The notes beneath the pieces were generated by a model. It ran no database searches. It was not told the DNA's origin and saw only the letters and a list, made by a program, of their open reading frames with translations. From positions 1-60,257 of the forward strand of contig CAJFRY010000008.1 of the NCBI GenBank assembly GCA_904419545.1: a stretch of 60,257 bases of DNA, read 5' to 3'. Shown in pieces: positions 51,176 to 59,464 of the stretch (the stretch's first letter is position 1; every line of letters starts with the position of its first letter). The position numbers were made by a program, and so were the translations under genes. This stretch comes from Candidatus Woodwardiibium gallinarum (GTDB lineage Bacteria > Bacillota > Clostridia > Oscillospirales > CAG-382).

Positions 51176-53272
51176 TCAAATGTACATCCGGGTGAACGCA
51201 GTCAGCGGGTTTTCGCCCCGTTTTGCGCAGTCGATCAGCCGGTGCACCTCGTCCGCGCGCTCGTCGGTAAACAGCAGGCAGAACAGGTCGGCGTCATCCT
51301 TCAGTCTGCTTTGCTTATCGAACAGACAGGTCGGCACCGCATTGTAGATCGTGTTGCGGTGCCGGAACTCACGCAGGATCGGGAAACGCGCGCCCGTCCG
51401 GTCAGTCAGCACGCCGCGGCAGCCTGCCGATGCGTTGCAGGGCTGTAAGTTTTGCAGGATGCAGACCTCGGTGTGCATCACCGGTGCACGGCCGTAGAAC
51501 AGCACCTCCCGCGCGGCACCCTGCACGGATCGAAATGCGGCGGCCTTCGCCTCGGGTGAGAGGAAGAGCGAGGAAAGCCCCAGCGCCGCGAACGCGGCAA
51601 ATGTGCGGGAGTTGTATACGTTGAGCGTGTAGTCGCCGTGGAGGGTAAAGCCCTCGCAGAGCGGCAGCAGCGCAGCCGACGGCAGCATGACATGTGTGAT
51701 GCCGCGTGCTTTTGCCGCCTGCAGCAGGCGGCGGATGTCAGGGATGTCCGAGTCGAATACCACCCGCGGAAGCACGGCGCAGTAGCATGCGGGATCGCCG
51801 GGAAGCCGGTCGGGCAGCGCGTGGAGAGGCAGGTCGATGCGTACAACGGACGACTCTCCGCGCACGGACGACTCCCCGCGCACGGACGACTCCCCGCGCA
51901 CGGACGACCGGAGTATACGCAGCAGCGATTCGTCGGGGACATGGTTGTCAAAGCGCAGCACCAATCCCCGCGTACGTTCGTCGCTGGTGGACTTGGGTAC
52001 GGATTCCGGATGCGGGATGTTCTCTATGCACGGCGGGCCGTAGTCCGCTTTGCGCTGTTCGTCCAACCTGTGTGCGAGCGCGCCGAGCGCGTCGTTGCGC
52101 AGCGCGTTCTGCCGGTCGATGGGCAGGAACAGCCCTTCGCCGAGCGTCACGGAGCAGGATTCGATGCGAAACGGCGTGCTGCCGCTTTTCTCCATCCGCG
52201 CGCGCAGGGCGGACGCCTCCAGCGGGCGGGCAACGGCGGGCGACGGGACGTCACCGGTCGCCGTCGCCGATATGCCGCCTGATGTTGCGGTCAGCGCGGC
52301 GGGTGCACCGTCTGTTACCGTCAACGCAAGGGACACCGGTATACGGCGTTTCTCGATGCGGACGGAAAGTGCGCGTGTGCGCGCCTTGTCGGCCTCGGTC
52401 CGCACGCCGAACATCGATTTGCCGACCCGGCCGGTGAAATACCCGTCAGTAAAGCCGCTGCGTGAGAATACGGCGGACAGCTCGTTCAGCTCGTCGGGCA
52501 ATGCGGCGCGGCGTTCGTCCAGCAGGCGGCGGTAGATCTTCGTTACGGCGTAGACATATTCCGGACTTTTCATCCGGCCCTCGATTTTCAGGGAAGTGAC
52601 GCCGCTTTGCAGCAGCGCCGGAATGTGGGAAGCCAGACAAAGGTCCTTGAGTGACAGCGGGTATGCGTTTGCCGCGCGGCAGGGCAGACGGCAGGGCTGC
52701 GCGCAGGCACCTCGGTTGCCGCTTCGCCCGCCGATGAGCGCGGACATCAGGCAGCCGCCGCTCTGACAGACACAAAGCGCGCCGTGGACGAACAGCTCGG
52801 TTTCCAACCCCGCTGCGGCGACGGCTTCTATATCCTGCAGGCGCATTTCGCGTGCCAGCACCACCCGCGTAAAGCCGCGCCTGCGCAGGAAGGGAACGGC
52901 AAGCGTGCTGTGGAAGGACATCTGCGTCGAGGCGTGCAGCGGCAGCGACGGATAGCGCTCGTGCAGCGCGTCCGCCAGTCCGAGGTCCTGTACGATGAGC
53001 GCGTCCGGCCCGCCGAGCGCGCACAGGCTGTCGACGAGGGAGAGCGCTTCGGGCAATTCGCGGTCGGACACGAGCGTATTGAGCGTGACATAGGCTTTGA
53101 CACCGTATATGCGGCAGAACGAAAACGCCTCCGCCAGCTCGTCCGGTCCGAAATTTCCGGCCTCGGCACGTGCGTTGAAGCCCTGCGCGCCGAAATAAAC
53201 CGCGTCCGCGCCGGCGTAGACGGCGCTGCGCAGCGCCTCGGGACCGCCCGCAGGCGCAAGCAGCTCGGTCAT
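51176..53272 (-). CDS. U32-family peptidase-like protein
   Basis: A 698-residue U32 protein. It begins ELLAPAGGPEALRSAVYAGA, has ADAVYFGAQGFNARA, the signature ELFVHGALCVCQSGGCLMSA, conserved cysteines (GNRGACAQPCRLPCR) and KIEGRMKSPEYVYAVT. Many U32 proteins (RlhA, TrhP, UbiU/V) modify RNA or ubiquinone through an Fe-S cluster rather than act as peptidases. The ATG at 53272 has GGAGG 8 bases upstream. The middle carries a short tandem repeat of SSVRGE (DNA minisatellite at 51847-51908). Confidence 0.88.
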   Translation of the reverse strand: MTELLAPAGGPEALRSAVYAGADAVYFGAQGFNARAEAGNFGPDELAEAFSFCRIYGVKAYVTLNTLVSDRELPEALSLVDSLCALGGPDALIVQDLGLADALHERYPSLPLHASTQMSFHSTLAVPFLRRRGFTRVVLAREMRLQDIEAVAAAGLETELFVHGALCVCQSGGCLMSALIGGRSGNRGACAQPCRLPCRAANAYPLSLKDLCLASHIPALLQSGVTSLKIEGRMKSPEYVYAVTKIYRRLLDERRAALPDELNELSAVFSRSGFTDGYFTGRVGKSMFGVRTEADKARTRALSVRIEKRRIPVSLALTVTDGAPAALTATSGGISATATGDVPSPAVARPLEASALRARMEKSGSTPFRIESCSVTLGEGLFLPIDRQNALRNDALGALAHRLDEQRKADYGPPCIENIPHPESVPKSTSDERTRGLVLRFDNHVPDESLLRILRSSVRGESSVRGESSVRGESSVVRIDLPLHALPDRLPGDPACYCAVLPRVVFDSDIPDIRRLLQAAKARGITHVMLPSAALLPLCEGFTLHGDYTLNVYNSRTFAAFAALGLSSLFLSPEAKAAAFRSVQGAAREVLFYGRAPVMHTEVCILQNLQPCNASAGCRGVLTDRTGARFPILREFRHRNTIYNAVPTCLFDKQSRLKDDADLFCLLFTDERADEVHRLIDCAKRGENPLTAFTRMYI
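51847..51908. repeat. 18-bp minisatellite inside the U32 gene
   Basis: Three 18-base units (51847-51864, 51865-51882, 51883-51900), the first with one substitution, plus a partial fourth. The unit length is a multiple of three and encodes SSVRGE repeats, so copy-number change keeps the frame. Confidence 0.9.
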
Positions 53273-53378
53273 CCGTTGTCCCTCCTTTGAAATCCGAAAT
53301 TTTTTGAAAAAAGCGCTCCAAAGCACACATGAACCGCTTGCTTTGCATACCATGGGTAAAAAAGGAGCTGAAGCATTT

Positions 53379-54122
53379 ATGGCAGATTTGTACTTAAGCC
53401 CCTCGAGGCAGGATTTCAACATCTACTACGACGGCAGCGGCAGCGAGAAATATTATATGGATCTCATCGCCGACGCAATGGAGCCTTATCTTGTCGCCAG
53501 CGGCATCAGCTTTGCGCGCAGCGGCGATGATATGACGCTCAATCAGGTCATCGCCGATTCCAACAGCGGCGACTACCGTCTGCATCTTGCGCTGCATTCC
53601 AACGCCTCGGGCGTGGGCAACGTGGGCGGTCAGACGGGCACCGATGTGTATTACTACACCACCAGCGCGCGCGGCCGCGAAGCGGCAGAGATCATCGCCT
53701 CCAATTTCCGCGACATTTATCCCAATCCCGAAAAGGTTCGCACGGTGCCCAATTCCACCTTCGCCGAGCTGCGGCGTGTCAGCGCACCCTCCGTGCTTGT
53801 CGAGATTGCGTATCATGATAACCAAAGCGACGCAGAATGGATTAAAAACAACATCGACCTTATCGCCCGCACGCTTGCGCTTTCGGTGGCGGAATTCCTC
53901 GGCGTTCCGTTTATTGAGCCGTCCGGTTTCCGCGAGGGCGTCGTTACCACCGGCGGCGGGCGTCTGAACATACGCACCGGCCCGTCTCTGGATTCGACCG
54001 TCATCGGACAGATCCCCAACGGTACGCGCGTTACCATCACAGGCAAGGAGGGGGATTGGTACACCGTCTCGCATAACGGACTCAACGGCTATGTGTACGG
54101 GCAGTATATTACAATAGAGTAA
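53379..54122 (+). CDS. N-acetylmuramoyl-L-alanine amidase-like protein with SH3 domain
   Basis: A 247-residue protein: amidase_3 fold (about 1-180; LALHSNASG, SVLVEIAYHDN, NIDLIARTLALSVAEFLG) and a C-terminal bacterial SH3 domain (about 190-247; GRLNIRTGPSLDSTVIGQIP). It lacks a signal peptide, and the first zinc His of amidase_3 (usually in DPGHGG) is absent: the N-terminus reads LYLSPSRQDFN. This pattern recurs in a Clostridia subfamily, so activity may differ. AAGGAG precedes the ATG at 53379 by 11 bases; it is divergent from the U32 gene. Its last codons belong to a 47-bp tandem repeat. Confidence 0.8.
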   Translation: MADLYLSPSRQDFNIYYDGSGSEKYYMDLIADAMEPYLVASGISFARSGDDMTLNQVIADSNSGDYRLHLALHSNASGVGNVGGQTGTDVYYYTTSARGREAAEIIASNFRDIYPNPEKVRTVPNSTFAELRRVSAPSVLVEIAYHDNQSDAEWIKNNIDLIARTLALSVAEFLGVPFIEPSGFREGVVTTGGGRLNIRTGPSLDSTVIGQIPNGTRVTITGKEGDWYTVSHNGLNGYVYGQYITIE

Positions 54123-54285
54123 AACAAAAAGGGAGAGGCTGCCCGGGGCAGTATATCACAACAGAGTAAAACAAAAAGGGAGAGGCTGCCCGGGGCAGTA
54201 TATCACAACAGAGTAAGACAAAAAGGGAGGGGCTGCCCGGGGCAGTACATAACAACAGAATAGCAAAAACGACAAGCCTGCCCGA
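54102..54285. repeat. 47-bp tandem repeat array at the amidase 3' end
   Basis: Units 54102-54148, 54149-54195 and 54196-54242 are nearly identical; a fourth (54243 to about 54285) is degenerate. The first unit includes the last seven codons and stop of the amidase, so later units are copies of that end plus 26 bases of downstream sequence. Each unit holds CTGCCCGGGGCAG, almost a palindrome. Confidence 0.9.
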
Positions 54286-54306
54286 CACAACGGCGTCCGG
54301 GCAGGC
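54276..54306 (+). terminator. Hairpin after the repeat array
   Basis: GCCTGCCCG/CGGGCAGGC with a 13-base loop; no strong T-run on the plus strand. The rest of the gap to 54612 holds no gene; a 19-base direct repeat occurs at 54449-54467 and 54563-54581, and an 8-bp perfect hairpin at 54525-54543. Confidence 0.45.
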
Positions 54307-54612
54307 CAAAACAAAAGGAACAGCTCGGCGCAGGATTTGCCTTCGGAACAAGCAGACAGCGGACGACAAATCAAAGCGCCTGCTTTCCGTATGACAAGAG
54401 TATGCATCGGCTGACGCATGGAAGGTATATGTCCGTAAAATCAGGAATGCGCCGGATGCGGTGCATGCCGGAAGCCCGGGACGGTCCCAAACGGCCGTAA
54501 GCAGAAAGAAGAGATTTCCGACCGCAGGACAAAGCTTGTCCTGTGCGGCCGTATTGCGCCGCGCGCCGGATGCGGTGCATGTTCCTGTCCGCACACCGTT
54601 CCGGCGGGCGGT

Positions 54613-55521
54613 TCAACCGGTCTGCCCGAGGTATTCCTCCAGACAGAGTCCCTGCTCATAAATTTCCGTCGCCGCTTCCCGTCCGACGAAGCGGAAATGC
54701 CAAGGCTCGTACTGCACGCCGGTGACGGCCGTCTTGTCTGCCGGAAAACGGAGGATGAATCCGAAGCGGTGTGCGTTCTCTGCCAGCCATTTTGCTTCTG
54801 CCGTATCGCCGAATGAAACGTCGGCCTGCGACAGGTTGTGCATGTCTACGCACAGGCCGCTCTGATGCTCGCTCATGCCGGCCTTAAGCGAATAGGTCAG
54901 CACGATGGACTCGATTTCCTCCGTGCTGGCGTTCGGACGGGAAGCGCGCTCCTGCTCACAGTAAAAATTAAAGAGATAATTCTGATACGCGTAGCTTCGG
55001 TAGGCGCTCGTGACCGTCACGTCGGTATATCCGTATTCGGCCGCCTCGGCAAGGAATGCTTCGAGCGCCTTTGCCGCGTACAGCCGGAGCTGCTGCATAT
55101 CGCGTCCGTCCTTGCGGGTATGGATGCAGTCAGTCAGATCTTCGGGTACATAGTCGCTGGACAGCAGATGCGTCTGGTTGACCAGCCGCAGGTACTCCTC
55201 GTCGCTCGCCGTAACGTAGGACAGATAAGGCGTCATATCGATGCGGTACTCCTTACCTACGCGCTGTGCGTAGGCTTCTTCTGCGTCCTCCGACGTTTCC
55301 GGCGGCGTCTCCGAAGGGGATTCGCTGACATCGGGGGCAGGCGGCAGGCTTTCGGAAGCCGCGCCGCTCTCGCCGGACGCTTCGCCGCCGGATGTGCCGC
55401 CGGATTCCGGCGGGGATGAGACTTCGCCCGGCGCTTCGGACGCCGTGGCCCAAATCAGCAGTCCGACGATTGCCGCAATCAGCAGTGCCGTAAGGATATA
55501 TGTTATTTTTTTCATATGCAT
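54613..55521 (-). CDS. VanY-type D-alanyl-D-alanine carboxypeptidase
   Basis: A zinc peptidase that removes terminal D-Ala from muropeptides. The 302-residue protein has an N-terminal membrane helix (about 6-24), a Ser/Pro/Glu-rich spacer (25-85) and the peptidase M15B domain with TSAYRSYAYQ, SEHQSGLCVDMH (zinc His and Asp) and EPWHFRFVG (catalytic Glu, zinc His). The ATG at 55521 has AAAGGA 6 bases upstream; another ATG follows two codons on. No vancomycin-resistance regulators are nearby, so housekeeping wall trimming is likely. Confidence 0.88.
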   Translation of the reverse strand: MHMKKITYILTALLIAAIVGLLIWATASEAPGEVSSPPESGGTSGGEASGESGAASESLPPAPDVSESPSETPPETSEDAEEAYAQRVGKEYRIDMTPYLSYVTASDEEYLRLVNQTHLLSSDYVPEDLTDCIHTRKDGRDMQQLRLYAAKALEAFLAEAAEYGYTDVTVTSAYRSYAYQNYLFNFYCEQERASRPNASTEEIESIVLTYSLKAGMSEHQSGLCVDMHNLSQADVSFGDTAEAKWLAENAHRFGFILRFPADKTAVTGVQYEPWHFRFVGREAATEIYEQGLCLEEYLGQTG

Positions 55522-55923
55522 TCGTTTTCCTTTCCTTTGCGGATGTATGGCGGTGTTTCCCTTCGGCATATATGGCTCCGGCGGGCAGAATTGCCCGCCG
55601 CTCCGTGTTCCGTGGAGAAAGCAGGCCGGATGTATAACAGAGTGCGTGTAAAATTGCCGGAACTGTGGGAAGCCGCATATGGCGTCTGTACGCAAATAGG
55701 GAAGGCGGTTGAAGAACGGGCGCCGATTTGCCGTTCCGCAGCTTTTTGACGGCTGTGCCGAAGGATGAGATTACATACGCACCCAATATGGCTTATGAGC
55801 GATTCTGCTCAAAAACCTTGCGCCTGCGCAATTCATTCAAGCAGCTCTTCCGAACCGTTTGGAAAAAACAGCTCGGCAACCGCCGCGCAAACAAACCGCA
55901 TTGCAGCTTGTTGATTTTATGTC

Positions 55924-55952
55924 ATTATAGCACAGGGAGGGGACGAAATCAA
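55924..55952 (-). promoter_or_regulatory. Promoter of the VanY-like gene
   Basis: On the minus strand TTGATT (55952-55947), 17 bases, TATAAT (55929-55924). It lies 400 bases before the ATG, so the message would have a long leader containing a perfect hairpin GGCGGGCA/TGCCCGCC near 55580-55600. Confidence 0.65.
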
Positions 55953-55982
55953 GCGGGATGCCGTGAATTCGCATCATATGCG

Positions 55983-56011
55983 TTGCATTTTTTCAGAAGA
56001 TGTGCTATACT
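55983..56011 (+). promoter_or_regulatory. Promoter of the cation-efflux gene
   Basis: TTGCAT (55983-55988), 17 bases, TATACT (56006-56011). It lies downstream of the only in-frame ATG candidate (56000), which therefore cannot be the translation start from this promoter. Confidence 0.65.
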
Positions 56012-56074
56012 TTTCAGAAAACAGTATTTCAAAAAGTATATGCTTTCTATCCGGCTCGAAAGGGGGCATGCGTT

Positions 56075-57241
56075 ATTACTGCACTGCTTGCCAGACTTTT
56101 TATAAAAAAACGCGACGACGTTTCTTCACCCGCCGTCCGGCGCGCTTACGGCTATCTCTGCGGTTTTCTGGGCATCGCGCTCAATCTTCTGCTGTTTGCG
56201 TTCAAGCTGTTTGCGGGCACGGTCAGCGGGTCGATCGCCGTCACTGCCGATGCATTTAACAATCTGTCCGACGCCGGCTCGTCGATCATCACGCTGCTCG
56301 GCTTCAAGCTCGCCGGGCAAAAGCCCGATCCTGCCCACCCTTTTGGCCACGGGCGGATCGAATACCTTTCCGGACTGCTTGTTTCGGGCCTGATCGTCAT
56401 CATGGGACTGGAGCTGCTGCAAAGCTCGGTCCGTAAGATTTTCTCACCCGAGCCGATGGAATTCTCCGTGCTGAGTGTGTGCATCCTCGCCGTTTCGGTG
56501 GCGGTCAAGCTGTATATGTGCTTTTATAACCGCCGCATCGGCGCGCGTATCTCCTCGGCGGCGATGAAAGCGACGGCGGCCGACAGCCTCAGCGACTGCG
56601 TGGCCACGAGCGTGGTGCTCGTTTCGCTGCTGATCTACCGCTTCACCGGCTTCGACGCGGATGCGTACTGCGGGCTTGCGGTAGCGCTGTTCATTCTCGT
56701 CGCCGGCGTGCGCAGTGCAAAGGAAACGATCAGTCCGCTGCTCGGTCAGAAGCCCGACCCCGCGCTGGTTTCGCGTATTGAGTCCATTGTCCTTTCCTAT
56801 CCGCAGGTGACCGGTCTGCACGATCTCGTCGTGCATGATTACGGACCGGGCCGGCTGATGATTTCGCTGCACGCCGAGGTGTCGGCCAAGGCGGATATCT
56901 GCGAAACACACGACGCCGTCGATAACATCGAGCGGCGGCTGGCCGGTGAACTGGGCTGTACCGCCGTGATTCATATGGACCCCGTCGACGCCGATGACGC
57001 GCGTACCCGCGAGTTGAAAGCGCAGGTGACGGACATCATCGCCGCGCTGGATCCCCGCCTGAGCCTGCATGATTTTCGGCTGGTGACAGGTCCGACGCAC
57101 ACCAACGTGATTTTCGACCTTGTCGTTCCCTTTGAGGTCCGGGAAAGCGATGAGCAGCTCGTGCAGGAGGTTCAGACGCGCATAAAGGCGCTTAACAGCA
57201 CGCTCTTCCCGGTTATCCAGGTGGATCGATCCATGGTCTGA
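56075..57241 (+). CDS. Cation diffusion facilitator family transporter
   Basis: A CDF/ZT family proton-coupled exporter of Zn, Fe or Mn, 388 residues from the chosen start. It has six membrane helices with the metal site in helix 2 (TADAFNNLSDAGSS) and helix 5 (ATAADSLSDCVATS), the HPFGHGRIEYLSG loop and a cytosolic C-terminal domain with HDLVVHDYGPG. The N-D...D-D pattern suggests Fe/Mn-type specificity but is not decisive. AAGGGGG stands 8 bases before an ATT (56075), not an ATG; a CTG three codons later is also possible. Confidence 0.85.
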   Translation: MTALLARLFIKKRDDVSSPAVRRAYGYLCGFLGIALNLLLFAFKLFAGTVSGSIAVTADAFNNLSDAGSSIITLLGFKLAGQKPDPAHPFGHGRIEYLSGLLVSGLIVIMGLELLQSSVRKIFSPEPMEFSVLSVCILAVSVAVKLYMCFYNRRIGARISSAAMKATAADSLSDCVATSVVLVSLLIYRFTGFDADAYCGLAVALFILVAGVRSAKETISPLLGQKPDPALVSRIESIVLSYPQVTGLHDLVVHDYGPGRLMISLHAEVSAKADICETHDAVDNIERRLAGELGCTAVIHMDPVDADDARTRELKAQVTDIIAALDPRLSLHDFRLVTGPTHTNVIFDLVVPFEVRESDEQLVQEVQTRIKALNSTLFPVIQVDRSMV

Positions 57242-57353
57242 AGATGAAAGGCTTACGCCGCTTTGGGAAGAAATCCGGCCGGAGAGGGCGCTGCTCACGC
57301 CCTTATGCACGAATCAAGGGTGCTTACTGAAGAGCTTTTTGGCGAAAAAGCTC

Positions 57354-57382
57354 TTGCCAAAACAACGGGATTGTGTTAAAAT
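57354..57382 (+). promoter_or_regulatory. Promoter of lysC-yigZ
   Basis: TTGCCA (57354-57359), 17 bases, TAAAAT (57377-57382), about 30 bases before the ATG. Confidence 0.65.
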
Positions 57383-57419
57383 ATTTCATATAACGTTATC
57401 ATAGGGATTGATTGTTGTT

Positions 57420-58745
57420 ATGAACGAATCGATAAAAAAAGTGGTCAAGTTCGGCGGCAGCTCGCTTGCTTCGGCGGAGCAGTTCCGGAAGAGCGCGGCC
57501 ATCGTCCTCGCGGAGGAGAGCCGGCGCTTCGTCGTGCCGAGCGCTCCGGGCAAGCGTTTTCCGGAGGACGAAAAGGTGACCGATATGCTGTTGGACTGCC
57601 ACAGGCTTGCCAGTGAGGGACGGGACTTTTCCGCGCGGCTGGCCGCTGTCCGCGAGCGCTACGAGCTCATCCGCACCGGACTGGGGCTGGCTGTTTCGCT
57701 GGACGAGGCATTCGCCGTCATTGAGGAAAATCTGCATAAGGGCTGCTCACGCGATTATGCGGCAAGCCGCGGCGAATACCTCAACGGCATCCTGCTGGCG
57801 TTTTATCTCGGCTATGCGTTCGTCGATGCGGCCGAGGTTGTGTTCTTCGATGAAGACGGCATATTCGACGGCGAAAAAACCAATCGGATTATGGCTGAAC
57901 GGCTTTCGCAGCTTGAGTCGGCGGTCATTCCCGGCTTTTACGGGTCGCTGCCGGACGGTTCGGTCAAAACCTTTTCGCGCGGCGGGTCGGACGTCACCGG
58001 CGCCATCGTCGCACGCGCCGTAATGGCCGATCTGTACGAGAACTGGACAGACGTATCGGGCTTCCTGATGGCCGACCCGCGCATCGTCCGCAATCCGCAG
58101 CCGATCAAGCTCATCACCTACCGCGAGCTGCGCGAGCTGTCGTATATGGGCGCGACGGTTCTGCACGAAGATTCGATTTTCCCCGTTAAGTTAGCGGGTA
58201 TTCCCATCAATATCCGCAATACCAACCGGCCTTCCGACCCCGGTACGATGATTGTTCCCGCGGCCGACAGCTACGGCGAAAGCGTCATTACCGGCATCGC
58301 GGGGAAAAAAGGGTTTGCGGTCGTCCATATCGAGAAGGATATGATGAACCAGGAGCTGGGCTTCGGCATGCGTGTGCTGCAGGTGCTCAATGATATGGGT
58401 ATGTGCTTCGAGCATCTGCCCTCCGGCATCGATACGATGGGCGTTGTGCTGGACGAAAAGGTCATTGCCGGCAAGGAACGGGAGATTCTTGCCGCCATTG
58501 CCCGTGCGACCGAGCCGGACCATATCGAAATTGAGAAGGGGCTTTCGCTGATTGCGGTCGTCGGCCGCGGGATGATCAAAACGCCCGGCACCGCTTCGCG
58601 CGTATTTGCGGCGGTCGCCCGCGCCGGGATCAATGTCCGCATGATCGATCAGGGGTCGAGCGAGCTGAACATCATCCTCGCCGTGGAAGAAAAGGATTTC
58701 GAGCGCGCCATCGATACGATCTATCGGGAATTCATCCATGCATGA
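57420..58745 (+). CDS. lysC: Aspartate kinase
   Basis: First enzyme of the aspartate pathway (lysine, threonine, methionine, diaminopimelate). The 441-residue protein has the nucleotide-binding start KVVKFGGSSLASAEQF, SRGGSDVTGAIVA, the substrate loop and two C-terminal ACT domains (from about 290; GFAVVHIEKDMMN and SLIAVVGRGMIKTPG), which normally bind feedback inhibitors. The ATG at 57420 is preferred over a TTG four codons upstream. Its stop overlaps yigZ (ATGA). Confidence 0.93.
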   Translation: MNESIKKVVKFGGSSLASAEQFRKSAAIVLAEESRRFVVPSAPGKRFPEDEKVTDMLLDCHRLASEGRDFSARLAAVRERYELIRTGLGLAVSLDEAFAVIEENLHKGCSRDYAASRGEYLNGILLAFYLGYAFVDAAEVVFFDEDGIFDGEKTNRIMAERLSQLESAVIPGFYGSLPDGSVKTFSRGGSDVTGAIVARAVMADLYENWTDVSGFLMADPRIVRNPQPIKLITYRELRELSYMGATVLHEDSIFPVKLAGIPINIRNTNRPSDPGTMIVPAADSYGESVITGIAGKKGFAVVHIEKDMMNQELGFGMRVLQVLNDMGMCFEHLPSGIDTMGVVLDEKVIAGKEREILAAIARATEPDHIEIEKGLSLIAVVGRGMIKTPGTASRVFAAVARAGINVRMIDQGSSELNIILAVEEKDFERAIDTIYREFIHA

Positions 58746-59365
58746 GCGGGTATAAAACCCTCCGCGGCCCGGCGGAGGCCGAACTGACCGAGAAGCGCTC
58801 GGTGTTTATCTGCCGTGTGAAGCCGGTAAGCACGGAGGAAGAAGCGCTCGCATTTCTCAATGACATCCGCAGGCGGTTTTCCGACGCGCGGCACAATGTC
58901 TACGCTTACGCGCTGCGCGGAAACGGCATTTCACGCTTCTCCGATGACGGCGAGCCGCACGGCACCGCCGGATTGCCGACATTGGACGTGCTGCGCAAGG
59001 GCGGCATCGTCGACGCCGTCGCGGTGACGACGCGTTATTTCGGCGGCATTTTATTGGGCACGGGCGGACTGGTGCGTGCGTATTCGCTCGCAGCTTCGAT
59101 GGCCGTGGAGCGCGCGGGCGTCTGCGAGATGGCCGCGTGTGCGTTTTTTTCCTTTACCGTCAGCTATGCCGATTACCCGCGCGTGCAGGCGCTGGCCGAC
59201 CGCTCTCCGGCGCTGCGGGTCGAGCGGACCGAATTCGGAAACGGGGTGACGGTCTATGCGTCCGCATCGGAGGAGGCGCTTCCCGCCGTGCAGACGGCGC
59301 TGCGCGATATGCTGTGCGGCCGCGTGTCGTTTCTCGATGGCGGACGGGGGTATTCCGAGCTGTAA
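58742..59365 (+). CDS. yigZ: YigZ/IMPACT family protein
   Basis: A 207-residue protein of the YigZ/UPF0029 family. The N-terminal domain carries KRSVFICRVKPV, DARHNVYAY, DDGEPHGTAGLP and TRYFGGILLGTGGLVRAYS; a C-terminal EF-G domain V-like fold follows. Eukaryotic IMPACT regulates eIF2-alpha kinases; the bacterial role is unknown. Overlaps lysC by 4 bases and ends at a terminator. Confidence 0.93.
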   Translation: MSGYKTLRGPAEAELTEKRSVFICRVKPVSTEEEALAFLNDIRRRFSDARHNVYAYALRGNGISRFSDDGEPHGTAGLPTLDVLRKGGIVDAVAVTTRYFGGILLGTGGLVRAYSLAASMAVERAGVCEMAACAFFSFTVSYADYPRVQALADRSPALRVERTEFGNGVTVYASASEEALPAVQTALRDMLCGRVSFLDGGRGYSEL

Positions 59366-59378
59366 AAAAGGACCGGCG

Positions 59379-59410
59379 TTGGGGCACCCTCCGTAAGGAA
59401 GGTGCCCCAA
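59379..59410 (+). terminator. Terminator of lysC-yigZ
   Basis: TTGGGGCACC.TCC/GGA.GGTGCCCCAA, a nearly perfect 14-bp stem around a 4-base loop, then GCGGCTTTT. Confidence 0.8.
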
Positions 59411-59464
59411 GCGGCTTTTCTATCTCAATTAAATATTGTTGTGTGAATACGGCGTAGCCTGTGG

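Noticed and set aside
54102-54285. 47-bp array as a CRISPR
   Set aside because: The units are contiguous tandem copies without unique spacers, and no cas genes are present.
54109-54594. Minus-strand frame with repeated Pro/Ala/Phe-rich peptide over the 47-bp array
   Set aside because: The repeats in the peptide only reflect the tandem DNA repeat (overlapping frames of the array); no start site or family.
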